Part shown: positions 1 through 8,892 of the stretch, piece after piece
How the letters are laid out: the number at the start of each line of letters is the position of its first letter
Numbering within the stretch: position 1 is the stretch's first letter
Origin: a virus
Length of the DNA: 33,291 nt
Strand: one strand, 5' to 3'
IMG/VR virus record: IMGVR_UViG_3300020183_000274
Span: 1 to 33,291 of that record
Translations under genes and position numbers: made by a program
The notes under the pieces: generated by a model
Database searches by the model: none
The model's input: the letters and a program-made list of their open reading frames with translations, nothing else
What the model was told of the DNA's origin: nothing

Positions 1-5
1 CAGAA

Positions 6-1598
6 ATGACTGACAACTTTGATTATTTCAATCAAAAGTATTTTGTCTCACCGGTCACACCAACACCAACAAACACACCAACAATAACCCCAACAAATAC
101 ATCTACTCCCACACCGACAACAACTCCAACAGTAACTCCGACAATATCAGTCACACCATCCAATACTCCCACCCCAAGTGTAACACCATCAATATCAGCA
201 TCCGCAGTTCCACAAGTTAATATAAACTTCAAGAAGATAGCAGACGATTTTGAATCAATGTCAACTTATCACAAACAAATTAATTCTTTTGGTTTAGGTA
301 ATATTGATGGAATAAGTTATTGGACCACAAAAAGGGATCAACAAGATAATCCGCATTTTCAACCACCCATATTTCCATTATTATATGTTGTTCCTTCTCA
401 AGTAACGAATGACCTCAAATATAAGACATGGGATTTTAATACCATAGTAATGGATATAAGTGAAAGAGATCTTAGCAATCAAGTGGATACTCTCTCTGAT
501 ACATTACAAATGTTACAAGATGTTATATCTCAATTTAGATTATCTGTAACACAAGCCGAGGGGCTCTATAACAATTTATATTACCTTGATGATGAAGTAA
601 CATGTGTTCCATTCACAGAAAAAGAGGTGGATCTAACAAATGGTTGGACTGGTCTCATGAAAATCAAAACAATGACACCTCTCAATAGATGTGCAGCAGC
701 ATTTAATACTTGGAGCGGGACACCAATTATTCATGATACAATCAACTTCAAAACTTTCCACGATGATTTTAGAGTTCTATCTGAATATCATAAGCAGATA
801 AATTCGTTTGGATTCGGTCAAGAAGAGGATCTATCGTATTGGACCGAGATGAGAGATAAGGTGGATAACGAACATTATAACTCTCCAATTTTCCCCCTAC
901 TATATGTTATACCTGGTGATGTTCAACAGAAATTCGGATTTATGGAATATTCCTTCACACTCATAGTGATGGATATCATAACAAGAGATTTATCAAATCA
1001 AATTGATGTGTTATCCGACACCAATCAAATGATGGATGATATAATTTCACAGTTCAGATTGTCAGTCACAGATTCTCTTGGCAATTTTAATGCAAAATAT
1101 TATTTACAAAATCCTGTTATCTGTAGTCCGTTCATTGAGCAGTATTCTGATCTCACCGCTGGTTGGACAGCTAATATCATTGTATCTGTTGCTAACTCTC
1201 TTGATAGATGTGCTGCAGCATTTAATTCTTGGTTAACACCAACAGCTACATTAACACCAACAAACACACCTTCATTAACGCCAAGTATAACACCGACAAC
1301 AACAATCACATCCACACCGAGCAATACACCTACCAACACAAATACTCCAACTCCTAGTGTTACAAATACACAAACACCTACTAGCACAAATACTCCAACT
1401 CCTAGTGTTACAAATACACAAACACCTACCAATACAAATACTCCTACTAATACAGGATCATTAACGCCTACTCCAACTATAACACCAACAAACACTAAAA
1501 CTCCCACACCAACTCCATCATCGGGTGTTGTGATAGCGGTTTGGAATACAACTAATGTAAATTGGAATAATGAAACAGGATTATGGAATACAATATAA
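6..1598 (+). CDS. PT-rich virion (tail/adhesin) protein with a duplicated domain
   Basis: Product of 530 residues. Residues 17-65 are a Thr-Pro repeat linker. Residues 71-236 and 245-409 are two copies of one domain: both contain YHKQINSFG, SYW, PIFPLLYV, RDLSNQ, ISQFRLSVT and a final RCAAAFN. Residues 411-515 are a second Thr-Pro linker with an exact 48-nt-period repeat, and a short Trp/Asn-rich tail ends the protein. I do not recognise the duplicated domain. Such linkers in phage structural proteins usually join folded modules on the particle, so a tail or adhesin role is inferred from them and from the following tail genes. The ATG at 6 is not secure: no stop lies upstream within the window, and the frame matches the gene leaving the right end (33156), so this may be the body of a longer protein of about 577 residues. 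Confidence 0.7.
   Translation: MTDNFDYFNQKYFVSPVTPTPTNTPTITPTNTSTPTPTTTPTVTPTISVTPSNTPTPSVTPSISASAVPQVNINFKKIADDFESMSTYHKQINSFGLGNIDGISYWTTKRDQQDNPHFQPPIFPLLYVVPSQVTNDLKYKTWDFNTIVMDISERDLSNQVDTLSDTLQMLQDVISQFRLSVTQAEGLYNNLYYLDDEVTCVPFTEKEVDLTNGWTGLMKIKTMTPLNRCAAAFNTWSGTPIIHDTINFKTFHDDFRVLSEYHKQINSFGFGQEEDLSYWTEMRDKVDNEHYNSPIFPLLYVIPGDVQQKFGFMEYSFTLIVMDIITRDLSNQIDVLSDTNQMMDDIISQFRLSVTDSLGNFNAKYYLQNPVICSPFIEQYSDLTAGWTANIIVSVANSLDRCAAAFNSWLTPTATLTPTNTPSLTPSITPTTTITSTPSNTPTNTNTPTPSVTNTQTPTSTNTPTPSVTNTQTPTNTNTPTNTGSLTPTPTITPTNTKTPTPTPSSGVVIAVWNTTNVNWNNETGLWNTI
1337..1429 (+). repeat. Exact 45-nt direct repeat, period 48 nt, in a Thr-Pro linker
   Basis: Bases 1337-1381 and 1385-1429 are identical, and the 3 bases between break the match. 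The period of 48 nt keeps the frame and gives a 16-residue protein unit containing TNTPTPSVTNTQTPT. Such tandem DNA can gain or lose whole units by slippage without disrupting the gene. Confidence 0.85.
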
Positions 1599-1620
1599 AT
1601 TAAATTAAAAAAAATAATAC

Positions 1621-2427
1621 ATGGCAACTCTTAGTGGACAAACCATACAATCAACATACCAAGGCTTACTCAAATTAGCTGATAGTTCAACAGGTATAAC
1701 ATCAAACCTACAATCAGTTCAAGATGGTCTCGGAAATGAAACTCCAATTAGGGTTTCAACAAATAGATTAAACATTAATAATTTTTACTCTTATCAAAAT
1801 CTAAAACCAAGATACACTGGAAATGGTTATTCAAGTAGTATAGGTGTTCAACAAGCATCAGGAGTTCAAAATATATTATTTACATACCCATTTTACGACA
1901 CGGGCATCTATTCATATTCAGCTATGACCTATCGTGTAGGAACAATCACATCAACATCTGATGTGGTGGAAATAGCTTTTTACACTCCACAAAGTGGTGA
2001 GTTTGGATTATTTCCTCACCAAAGAGTGGGTTCAGTCCAAACACTATCAGGATTAACCTCCGCAGCAGAACATACAATACCTTTTAGTGGTGGTAATATT
2101 AGTTTTTCGGGAACAGGGTCAGGTTTATATTTTGCAATGTTGAAATATAGTAATGCGGGAGTGCAACCAACAGTAAGATTTAATTCACAAGTTACAACGA
2201 TCCTTGGCACGGGGTTATTTGAATCATCTACATTCGGTTTCGCTCCACTTATCGGGACTACTGCATATAATGGTATTTGTAGATTTACAGGTAGTAGGCT
2301 TGTTTTTTCAGGTGCTTCTACATTTGACTCATCTTTTTCATACTCTACAATTTCATCAGCTCAATCTTTATCTTCATCGATTCCGGGTGGTTTAACAGGG
2401 TTTCTATTACATGTAAATAACTACTAA
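1621..2427 (+). CDS. Putative virion protein (beta-rich, Ser/Gly/Thr-rich)
   Basis: 268 residues with no recognised family. The sequence is rich in Ser, Gly, Thr, Tyr and Phe with alternating polar and apolar residues, as in beta-structured tail or fibre proteins. There is no signal peptide, no membrane segment and almost no Cys. It starts at an ATG 22 nt after the preceding stop, with an A-rich leader and no Shine-Dalgarno sequence. It sits between the PT-rich gene and a tail-completion-like gene (2 nt gap to the next), so a place in the tail module is likely. Its exact function is unknown. Confidence 0.7.
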   Translation: MATLSGQTIQSTYQGLLKLADSSTGITSNLQSVQDGLGNETPIRVSTNRLNINNFYSYQNLKPRYTGNGYSSSIGVQQASGVQNILFTYPFYDTGIYSYSAMTYRVGTITSTSDVVEIAFYTPQSGEFGLFPHQRVGSVQTLSGLTSAAEHTIPFSGGNISFSGTGSGLYFAMLKYSNAGVQPTVRFNSQVTTILGTGLFESSTFGFAPLIGTTAYNGICRFTGSRLVFSGASTFDSSFSYSTISSAQSLSSSIPGGLTGFLLHVNNY

Positions 2428-2429
2428 TA

Positions 2430-3119
2430 ATGTGGGAACTAACCGATAGAGAATTACAAAGATTTGGAACTCTTTTTGTTCAGTTGATGAAGAAAAAGAT
2501 AAAGGAAAAGATATACCCTTATGGTAATCCTGAAATAAAAGGTAGAGGTGATAAGTATTCATCTGGTCAACTTTATAATTCACTGACCGCTACTGTTGTT
2601 CCTGGTGATCAAGGACAACCATCTGAACTTGTAATAACCTATCAAGATTATTTCCAATCAGTAAATGAAGGAAGAATAGCTGGTAAAAGGAAAGTTCCAA
2701 TTGTAAATTTGTTGAATTGGATAAAAATCAGGGGATTAAAACTCTCAGCTGAACAACAACAAAAAGGGATCGCATACGCAATAAATGCTTCAAGAAAGAA
2801 AAATAATAAACATCCAATACCTTATCCTGACTTACAGGAATGGGTTAAGAAAAGGGGACTTAGACAAACACCGGCTCAAGCTTCAATGAGTTTAGCTTTT
2901 GCAATCCAAAAGAATATTTTTCGCTATGGTATCCGTTCTGCTAATATTTATGATAAAGCACTTGGTGATTTTGGGAATGTTCTCAATGACTTTCCCAAAA
3001 ATCTACCACAGAGTGTGAGAGCGGAATATCAAGCTTTAATAAATGCTGTTGAAGAAGATGTGAATCAATTTTTAGACAGAGAAATACAAAAGTCCATTGA
3101 AACAATAGAATTAGAATGA
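2430..3119 (+). CDS. Putative tail completion / neck protein (HK97 gp10-like)
   Basis: 229 residues, mixed alpha/beta and basic. Features resembling gp10-type tail completion proteins of Bacteroidota phages are the early block with GDKYSSGQLYNSLTATV (about residues 40-56), a central NEGRIAGKRKVPI segment followed by NWIKIRGLKL (about 79-102), and a repeat-like EWVKKRGL with SMSLAFAIQKNIFRYGI (about 135-167). Such proteins join the tail tube to the head or finish its end. The start codon follows the upstream stop by 2 nt and the stop overlaps the next start (ATGA), so it is in a translationally coupled cluster. Assignment rests on motif resemblance only. Confidence 0.5.
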   Translation: MWELTDRELQRFGTLFVQLMKKKIKEKIYPYGNPEIKGRGDKYSSGQLYNSLTATVVPGDQGQPSELVITYQDYFQSVNEGRIAGKRKVPIVNLLNWIKIRGLKLSAEQQQKGIAYAINASRKKNNKHPIPYPDLQEWVKKRGLRQTPAQASMSLAFAIQKNIFRYGIRSANIYDKALGDFGNVLNDFPKNLPQSVRAEYQALINAVEEDVNQFLDREIQKSIETIELE

Positions 3120-4756
3120 GCTTCAATTTAACGATAAAACAAATGCCACTCGCTATGACACCAGCACATGCTGATCATACCTATAATGTGGCTCTCAATA
3201 GTTATTCTGCTTATACAGATATAAGATTGGTTGTAGATATCTATAAAAATCCATATAGGAATGATAGTGGTTCAACTCAAGATTATGGTAAAGTTGGAAG
3301 AATACTTGTCCCATCAAATGAATTAGGTAATTGTATTTTCAATTTAGAAACTATAATTACAAATCTCGTAGATAAGAATCCAAGAAATCTTGGAGCTATC
3401 CCAACATCAGCTACAACTTCAGCTCAGACCAATCCTTATTTGGTTAGAGTAGCTAATTCCGATACAACATCTATTGAACTATCAACATCACAAGCAACAG
3501 TAGTAAATGATAGAACCTCCACCATATCGTTTTCTAACGGGTTTAATGGAGGTTATGAAGGATTTACTAATATCTATCAGATCAATGAATATCGTTGTTT
3601 ATTTGGGGTTCAATACACCTCTGGTGAAACTACAACAACCATAGTCCCAACTAATTTCTCAGCGTATACATCTTATACAGGTGGAACAATATCACCACTC
3701 TCAGCAGAGACACAACCATATGGTGTAATGATCTGGCCTGGCGTTCAACAGAACAAACAAATGTCAGAGAAATATTATTATTCGGGGAACAATCTGAGTG
3801 GTCAATATAACTATCTTGACACAAGTGTTTATTACTGGTCCGCAAGCACAGGGACAACAAGAGCACTATTCATGTCAACATATGGTGATGAAACGATACC
3901 AATGACAATACTTGGATCTAATGTCTATAATACAAGATTTAGAACGCATTATTACAAGTGTCCGATCATAGTAGGATTTATGTATGCGGGTAATCCACTT
4001 TATGATAATACAAACACCATCAAATCAATTGTTTATTGTCAAAAGATACAAGGTAATGGTCAGTATAATTACGACGCGATACAAAATGCTCCTGTAGATT
4101 ATACATCAAGAACAAACCCACAAACAACAGCACCATATGGTTATATGCAACAAAGAATAGCCTATGGTATATTTAAACCAAATCCAGTCCTCAGAACAAA
4201 CTCAGATGTCGCAATATATCTAACAAACGATGTATTAGGAATTGACTATGATGAATACGGATCATCAGAGATTGTTCAATACAAAATGGTTGGCGATGAA
4301 TGTTTCAATGATCCAATATCATTTTTATTTATGAATAGAAATGGTATATGGGATACATATACCTTCACCAAAAAATCACAGAAGAGATATGGTGTTAATA
4401 AGAAAACATATTCACAACAAAAATCTCTGAATACATTATGGTGGAACAGACAATCATATGATTCAAGTGAGACAGTATTTTGGGGTTCTGTAGATGAGTT
4501 ATTGACTGTTGATTCAAACTTTGTAACACAAAATGATGCGAGAGTAATTGAGGAATTATTAATGTCCCCTTATGTTTATATTATTGAAGACAACTGGCTT
4601 CCTCAAGATGGTCAGGATTTCATATATCCATATCTTATTCCGTGTGTGGTGCAGAATAAGGAAGTGGAAGTATTCCAACAAAAATATCAGAGAATATTTC
4701 AATATACCATAGACCTTAAAATGACACCATATAGGAACTACTCGCTCCCAATCTAA
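3116..4756 (+). CDS. Putative tail/baseplate-associated protein
   Basis: 546 residues. The N-terminal 100 residues (after MSFNLTIKQMPLAMTPAHAD) look like a beta-sandwich domain often found at the start of Bacteroidota phage tail proteins. It includes a segment ending in FNLETIITNLVDKNP, which resembles the F-x(3-5)-I-x(3)-Y/V pattern of that family. The rest is Tyr/Asn/Thr-rich and beta-like, ending in QKYQRIFQYTIDLKMTPYRN. The ATG overlaps the previous stop (ATGA) and only 1 nt separates it from the 1377-residue tail protein downstream, so the two are probably made together and assembled together. The role is inferred from position and composition. Confidence 0.55.
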   Translation: MSFNLTIKQMPLAMTPAHADHTYNVALNSYSAYTDIRLVVDIYKNPYRNDSGSTQDYGKVGRILVPSNELGNCIFNLETIITNLVDKNPRNLGAIPTSATTSAQTNPYLVRVANSDTTSIELSTSQATVVNDRTSTISFSNGFNGGYEGFTNIYQINEYRCLFGVQYTSGETTTTIVPTNFSAYTSYTGGTISPLSAETQPYGVMIWPGVQQNKQMSEKYYYSGNNLSGQYNYLDTSVYYWSASTGTTRALFMSTYGDETIPMTILGSNVYNTRFRTHYYKCPIIVGFMYAGNPLYDNTNTIKSIVYCQKIQGNGQYNYDAIQNAPVDYTSRTNPQTTAPYGYMQQRIAYGIFKPNPVLRTNSDVAIYLTNDVLGIDYDEYGSSEIVQYKMVGDECFNDPISFLFMNRNGIWDTYTFTKKSQKRYGVNKKTYSQQKSLNTLWWNRQSYDSSETVFWGSVDELLTVDSNFVTQNDARVIEELLMSPYVYIIEDNWLPQDGQDFIYPYLIPCVVQNKEVEVFQQKYQRIFQYTIDLKMTPYRNYSLPI

Positions 4757-4757
4757 T

Positions 4758-7700
4758 ATGTTACAAATAAGAACAACAATATCGGGAAGTGATGTTTATC
4801 TTGATCTCTATCAAGATGAACCAGTCAATGTAAATTTATCTTTTGCGGAATTACAAGATATTACAAAGAAGAACTCAAATTATTCACAAAGTTTCAGTAT
4901 ACCTGGCACCAAAAAAAATAACGAAGTATTCAATTTCTTTTATGATGTAAATTCCGTTCCACTAACATTTGATCCTAATGACAAATTTGATGCTGTTCTA
5001 ATGTGGGATGGTTATGAAATCATGCAGGGTCATATTCGTCTCAATGGTGTTTCAATAAATAAAGGAGAGATCATTTATTCTGTTACATTTTACAATCAGA
5101 TTGGGGATTTGATGGCTAATATCGGAGATAAGTTTCTTTATGAACTGAATCTATCAGGTTTATCACATCCATATACTGACGCTGTAATTTTTGAATCACA
5201 AATAGATCCTGATCTGTTCGCAATAACAGGAGCAACAAATTATTCATATCAGAATGGGAAAACATTTTGGGGATTATACAACATAGGTTATGAATATTAT
5301 GCATTTAATAACCAAGAATTTGTTAATTCCGATACAACTCCATTAGTTCAATTCTCACCATTTTCAGCAACCACATCAGGTATAAGTTATACACCTGTAA
5401 ACCCATATTTTGATTTTTCGGGAACACCACTCAATAACTATTATTTTAAGCCAACAATACAAGTAAAAACATTATATGAAGAAATATTCAATGAGGCGGG
5501 TTATGAATTAGAATCTGATTTCATGAATACATCATATTTTAAAAAATTCTATGTTCCACAAAAATTTTTAGATGAAACCATATATCCAAAAAATGCTTTA
5601 CCTGCTTGTTATTCATTTACCAATGACATATTAACGCCATCAATAATGACACCGAGTTGGGTCAATCCCATAAGTGCAATTACTTGTAATGATCTTGGAT
5701 TCACAGGGACAACAACCGGAATAACGATACCTGAAGAATATGTTGAAACATATCAATTCAGGTTCACATTTACAGTTGCTCCCACACAAGCCTGTGATTA
5801 TGGATTGTTTCAGTTCCCATATGCGGTATTATATTTTTATGATGGAATAACTACGGAAGTAATATATTCAAACACATTTTGTGATGAACAAGCATCAACT
5901 GTATCAATAGACAGATCTCTAATAATAACGGGAACATCAACATTTGGATTTTATTTTTTAGGTGAGTATTCTGTTATATCAGGATATACACAACAAATTA
6001 TTAACCCCCCAAGATTTATCCCTACGGGTTCAACTATAGATTATGCTGAGGAATTTCCAACAAACGATTACAAACAAATAGATTTTATAACATCAATTAA
6101 TAAGATGTTCAATTTTGTTGTTGTTCCAAATCCTGACGCTCCACAAAAATTGATGGTTGAACCGATTGTGGATTATATCGGTAAAGGAGTGGTATTAGAT
6201 TGGACAAACAAAGTAGATTATTCACAGCCACAAAACCTTATCCCAACATCAGCACTCGTAAATGGAACACTTGAGTTTGAGTTTAAAAAAGATCAGGACT
6301 ATGCTAATGATGATTTCTTCAAACAAGCCAATAGGGTATTTGGATCTGATCAATTTAATTTGGGTTTACCATATAAAAATGACACAACCAAATTTGATTT
6401 CATATTCTCCTCACCAATTGATATCACAATTGGTAATGTATTTACCCCATACATTACGGTATCATCAATGTCAAAAGTCCAAACACAAGATGCATCAGGA
6501 ACTACATTACAGACATTCAAGCCCTTTAAGATTCTACCAAAAATTATATTTAGAGGATTAACATTACCAAACGATAACTACGGATATATCGGTGGAACAG
6601 GAACAACAACTGGATCTTCTACTTGTAAAAGTGGTGTTACATTTAACACCAACACCACTTGTCCGATATATTATAATGATTGTTTCGGTATACAACAAGT
6701 ATATTATCCAACTGTCGGATCTAACACAATACCTGGTTGTCTTGATCCATCATCAGTTAGAGCTGCTCTTGTATGTTTCCCCTATCCAATTGTAACTATT
6801 ACAAATACAGGAACAATATGCGGAACTGTAACACAGCCAACCAAATATCAAACCTATTTTATTGAATCTCAACAGATGGATAGATTTCAAAACTTAAACA
6901 GGTTTACAACTTACCCATTTAATTATTCTGGTTTCAGTCATTACATAAATTATCGTGGTGAAGATCAATCAAATGTAACACAGAGAAACTTTCAATTCTT
7001 AGCAGAAGATCTATATGACATATATTATAAGCCTTATGTTGACGATTTAACTAGTGATGAAAATAAGATTTATTCTTGTAAGATATATCTACTACCACAA
7101 GATGTTCAGCGTCTGAGATGGAACGAGAAAATTCTAATCAACAACACCTATTTTAGAATTAACAAAATCACAAATTTCAATATGCTTGAACCAAACATTT
7201 GTGATATTGAACTAATCAAGTTGACAAGAGAATACGAAGGTCATAGAAAATTAGGATATACTCTTATACCTTGTTCATCGGGAGATACAAAATATTCAAA
7301 CTCTGATTTAAACTATCACTTATACGCTTATGGTGGTAATTATGTTGAATTGTATGATGATAATCTAAACTCACTCGGATGTCATCAAGTTAATGTTGGT
7401 CCATATGTTGATGGTTATGACTATCAACATTATTATATTTCATCCGCCTATACATTCTCAGGGGTAAGTGTTTTTAAGGATTGTAGCTGCACAGGTAGAA
7501 CACAAATGAATTTGACACAACAAAGTCAATCACAGGTTTATTATTATTATCAAGGAATAGAATGTTCTGGTTCTACCGAATATGTATTCAGATCAACAGG
7601 TTCAACATTAGACATAACAGGACTCGTTTATAGAATTACAAATCTCAGCACAGAATCATTTGTCTGCGTAAGTGCAATAACTTCTACTTATGTTCAAAGT

Positions 7701-8891
7701 GTTTCTTATGAAATGACATCAGGATATACTGATTGCACAGAATGTAATTTAATTATACCTACTCCAACACCAACTCCTACCCTAACTAATACACCCACAC
7801 CAACATCAACCCCTTGTATAAATTGTTATGGTTATACTTACACAGCAACTACATCAGGTATCCTTTCTTGGCTTGATTGTGATGGTATATTACTTGACGC
7901 ATTTGTAAATGCTGGAGACACATATTCTATTTCATGTGGTTCAGGTGGTGCTAGAGAAGGAACAGTATCAGGTAATGGGACAATTGTTCAAGGAGCATTA
8001 TGTTCAACAACTTGTGTTACTCCAACACCAACAACCTCACCAACAAATACTCCAAGTATCACACCAACGAGATCCGCCACTCCAACGCCAACTCCAACAT
8101 TTACACCTACTCCAAGCACAACACCAATAAATTATGATGCAGACGCAGCAAGCTATTTGGGTCGTATCTTACAAAGTGGTGGAACATTAAACAGCACAAT
8201 ATCAGCAGCTACGAATACCTTATTTATTACTCTCAAAAATGATGGTGTATATTCCAAACTTGATGTTATGTATCCAATGCTTGGTGCAACATCAGGATCT
8301 TGTTCAATCAACGCTATTGGAACAGGAAATACAATGACATGGGCAGGAACAGGATGGACATTCTCAACATCAGGGGCTAGTTCAACTGGTGGATCTAACA
8401 CTTATGGTAATACAAACTTCGCTGTGAGTGCCAATTCTCTTGGTGATATGAGTATGTCAGTTTATATGTTAAATAACCTTGTTATTACAGGATCAGGTAG
8501 AAACTATATCGGAGCGGCTAGTTCAACACCAAGATACTTTGTTATCGGTCAGGACGGAACACCTAAAGAGTTCTATGGTGTGAATACTGCAGGAACATCA
8601 ACTGCTAATTCACCACAACCACAAGGTTGGTATGGTATCTCAACAACCGGAACAACAAGTGGAGCACTTTATAGAAACGGATCACTTGTCAACTCAGCTG
8701 CCACATCAACACAATCAACGATAGGACAAACTATTTATCTTGGAGCAATGAATAGTAACGGAACAGCTATACAGAATTATCAGAATGTCTATGCCTTCGC
8801 ACACATAGGTAATGGACTAACAGCAGCAGAAATGTCATCTCTTTATACCGCTGTTCAAACATTTAATACATCATTATCAAGACAAGTTTAA
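4758..8891 (+). CDS. Large tail protein (baseplate/tail-tip hub with PT-linked C-terminal modules)
   Basis: 1377 residues. Residues 1-140 (with SQSFSIPGTKKNNEVFNFFY and a later FDPNDKFDAVL, WDGYEIMQGHIRLNG) match the N-terminal domain common in large tail proteins of Bacteroidota phages, which I take as a tail-tip or hub domain. The middle (about 250-880) is a long beta-rich body. Two Thr-Pro linkers (about 999-1020 and 1089-1125) flank a Cys-containing module of about 70 residues that includes LDCDGI. The last 250 residues begin DADAASYLGRIL and contain VYSKLDVMYPMLGA, a domain recurrent at the ends of Bacteroidota phage tail proteins and probably exposed for host contact. The next gene starts 1 nt after the stop. 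Confidence 0.75.
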   Translation: MLQIRTTISGSDVYLDLYQDEPVNVNLSFAELQDITKKNSNYSQSFSIPGTKKNNEVFNFFYDVNSVPLTFDPNDKFDAVLMWDGYEIMQGHIRLNGVSINKGEIIYSVTFYNQIGDLMANIGDKFLYELNLSGLSHPYTDAVIFESQIDPDLFAITGATNYSYQNGKTFWGLYNIGYEYYAFNNQEFVNSDTTPLVQFSPFSATTSGISYTPVNPYFDFSGTPLNNYYFKPTIQVKTLYEEIFNEAGYELESDFMNTSYFKKFYVPQKFLDETIYPKNALPACYSFTNDILTPSIMTPSWVNPISAITCNDLGFTGTTTGITIPEEYVETYQFRFTFTVAPTQACDYGLFQFPYAVLYFYDGITTEVIYSNTFCDEQASTVSIDRSLIITGTSTFGFYFLGEYSVISGYTQQIINPPRFIPTGSTIDYAEEFPTNDYKQIDFITSINKMFNFVVVPNPDAPQKLMVEPIVDYIGKGVVLDWTNKVDYSQPQNLIPTSALVNGTLEFEFKKDQDYANDDFFKQANRVFGSDQFNLGLPYKNDTTKFDFIFSSPIDITIGNVFTPYITVSSMSKVQTQDASGTTLQTFKPFKILPKIIFRGLTLPNDNYGYIGGTGTTTGSSTCKSGVTFNTNTTCPIYYNDCFGIQQVYYPTVGSNTIPGCLDPSSVRAALVCFPYPIVTITNTGTICGTVTQPTKYQTYFIESQQMDRFQNLNRFTTYPFNYSGFSHYINYRGEDQSNVTQRNFQFLAEDLYDIYYKPYVDDLTSDENKIYSCKIYLLPQDVQRLRWNEKILINNTYFRINKITNFNMLEPNICDIELIKLTREYEGHRKLGYTLIPCSSGDTKYSNSDLNYHLYAYGGNYVELYDDNLNSLGCHQVNVGPYVDGYDYQHYYISSAYTFSGVSVFKDCSCTGRTQMNLTQQSQSQVYYYYQGIECSGSTEYVFRSTGSTLDITGLVYRITNLSTESFVCVSAITSTYVQSVSYEMTSGYTDCTECNLIIPTPTPTPTLTNTPTPTSTPCINCYGYTYTATTSGILSWLDCDGILLDAFVNAGDTYSISCGSGGAREGTVSGNGTIVQGALCSTTCVTPTPTTSPTNTPSITPTRSATPTPTPTFTPTPSTTPINYDADAASYLGRILQSGGTLNSTISAATNTLFITLKNDGVYSKLDVMYPMLGATSGSCSINAIGTGNTMTWAGTGWTFSTSGASSTGGSNTYGNTNFAVSANSLGDMSMSVYMLNNLVITGSGRNYIGAASSTPRYFVIGQDGTPKEFYGVNTAGTSTANSPQPQGWYGISTTGTTSGALYRNGSLVNSAATSTQSTIGQTIYLGAMNSNGTAIQNYQNVYAFAHIGNGLTAAEMSSLYTAVQTFNTSLSRQV

Positions 8892-8892
8892 T

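Noticed and set aside
1337-1429. Repeat pair as a possible CRISPR unit
   Set aside because: The copies are separated by only 3 nt with no unique spacers, and the repeat is in frame inside a coding region.
1100-1627. Long antisense frames over the Thr-Pro linkers (also 32-232 and 19308-19535, minus strand)
   Set aside because: They encode only Val-Gly repeats, the mirror of TPT codons, and lie wholly inside convincing plus-strand genes.
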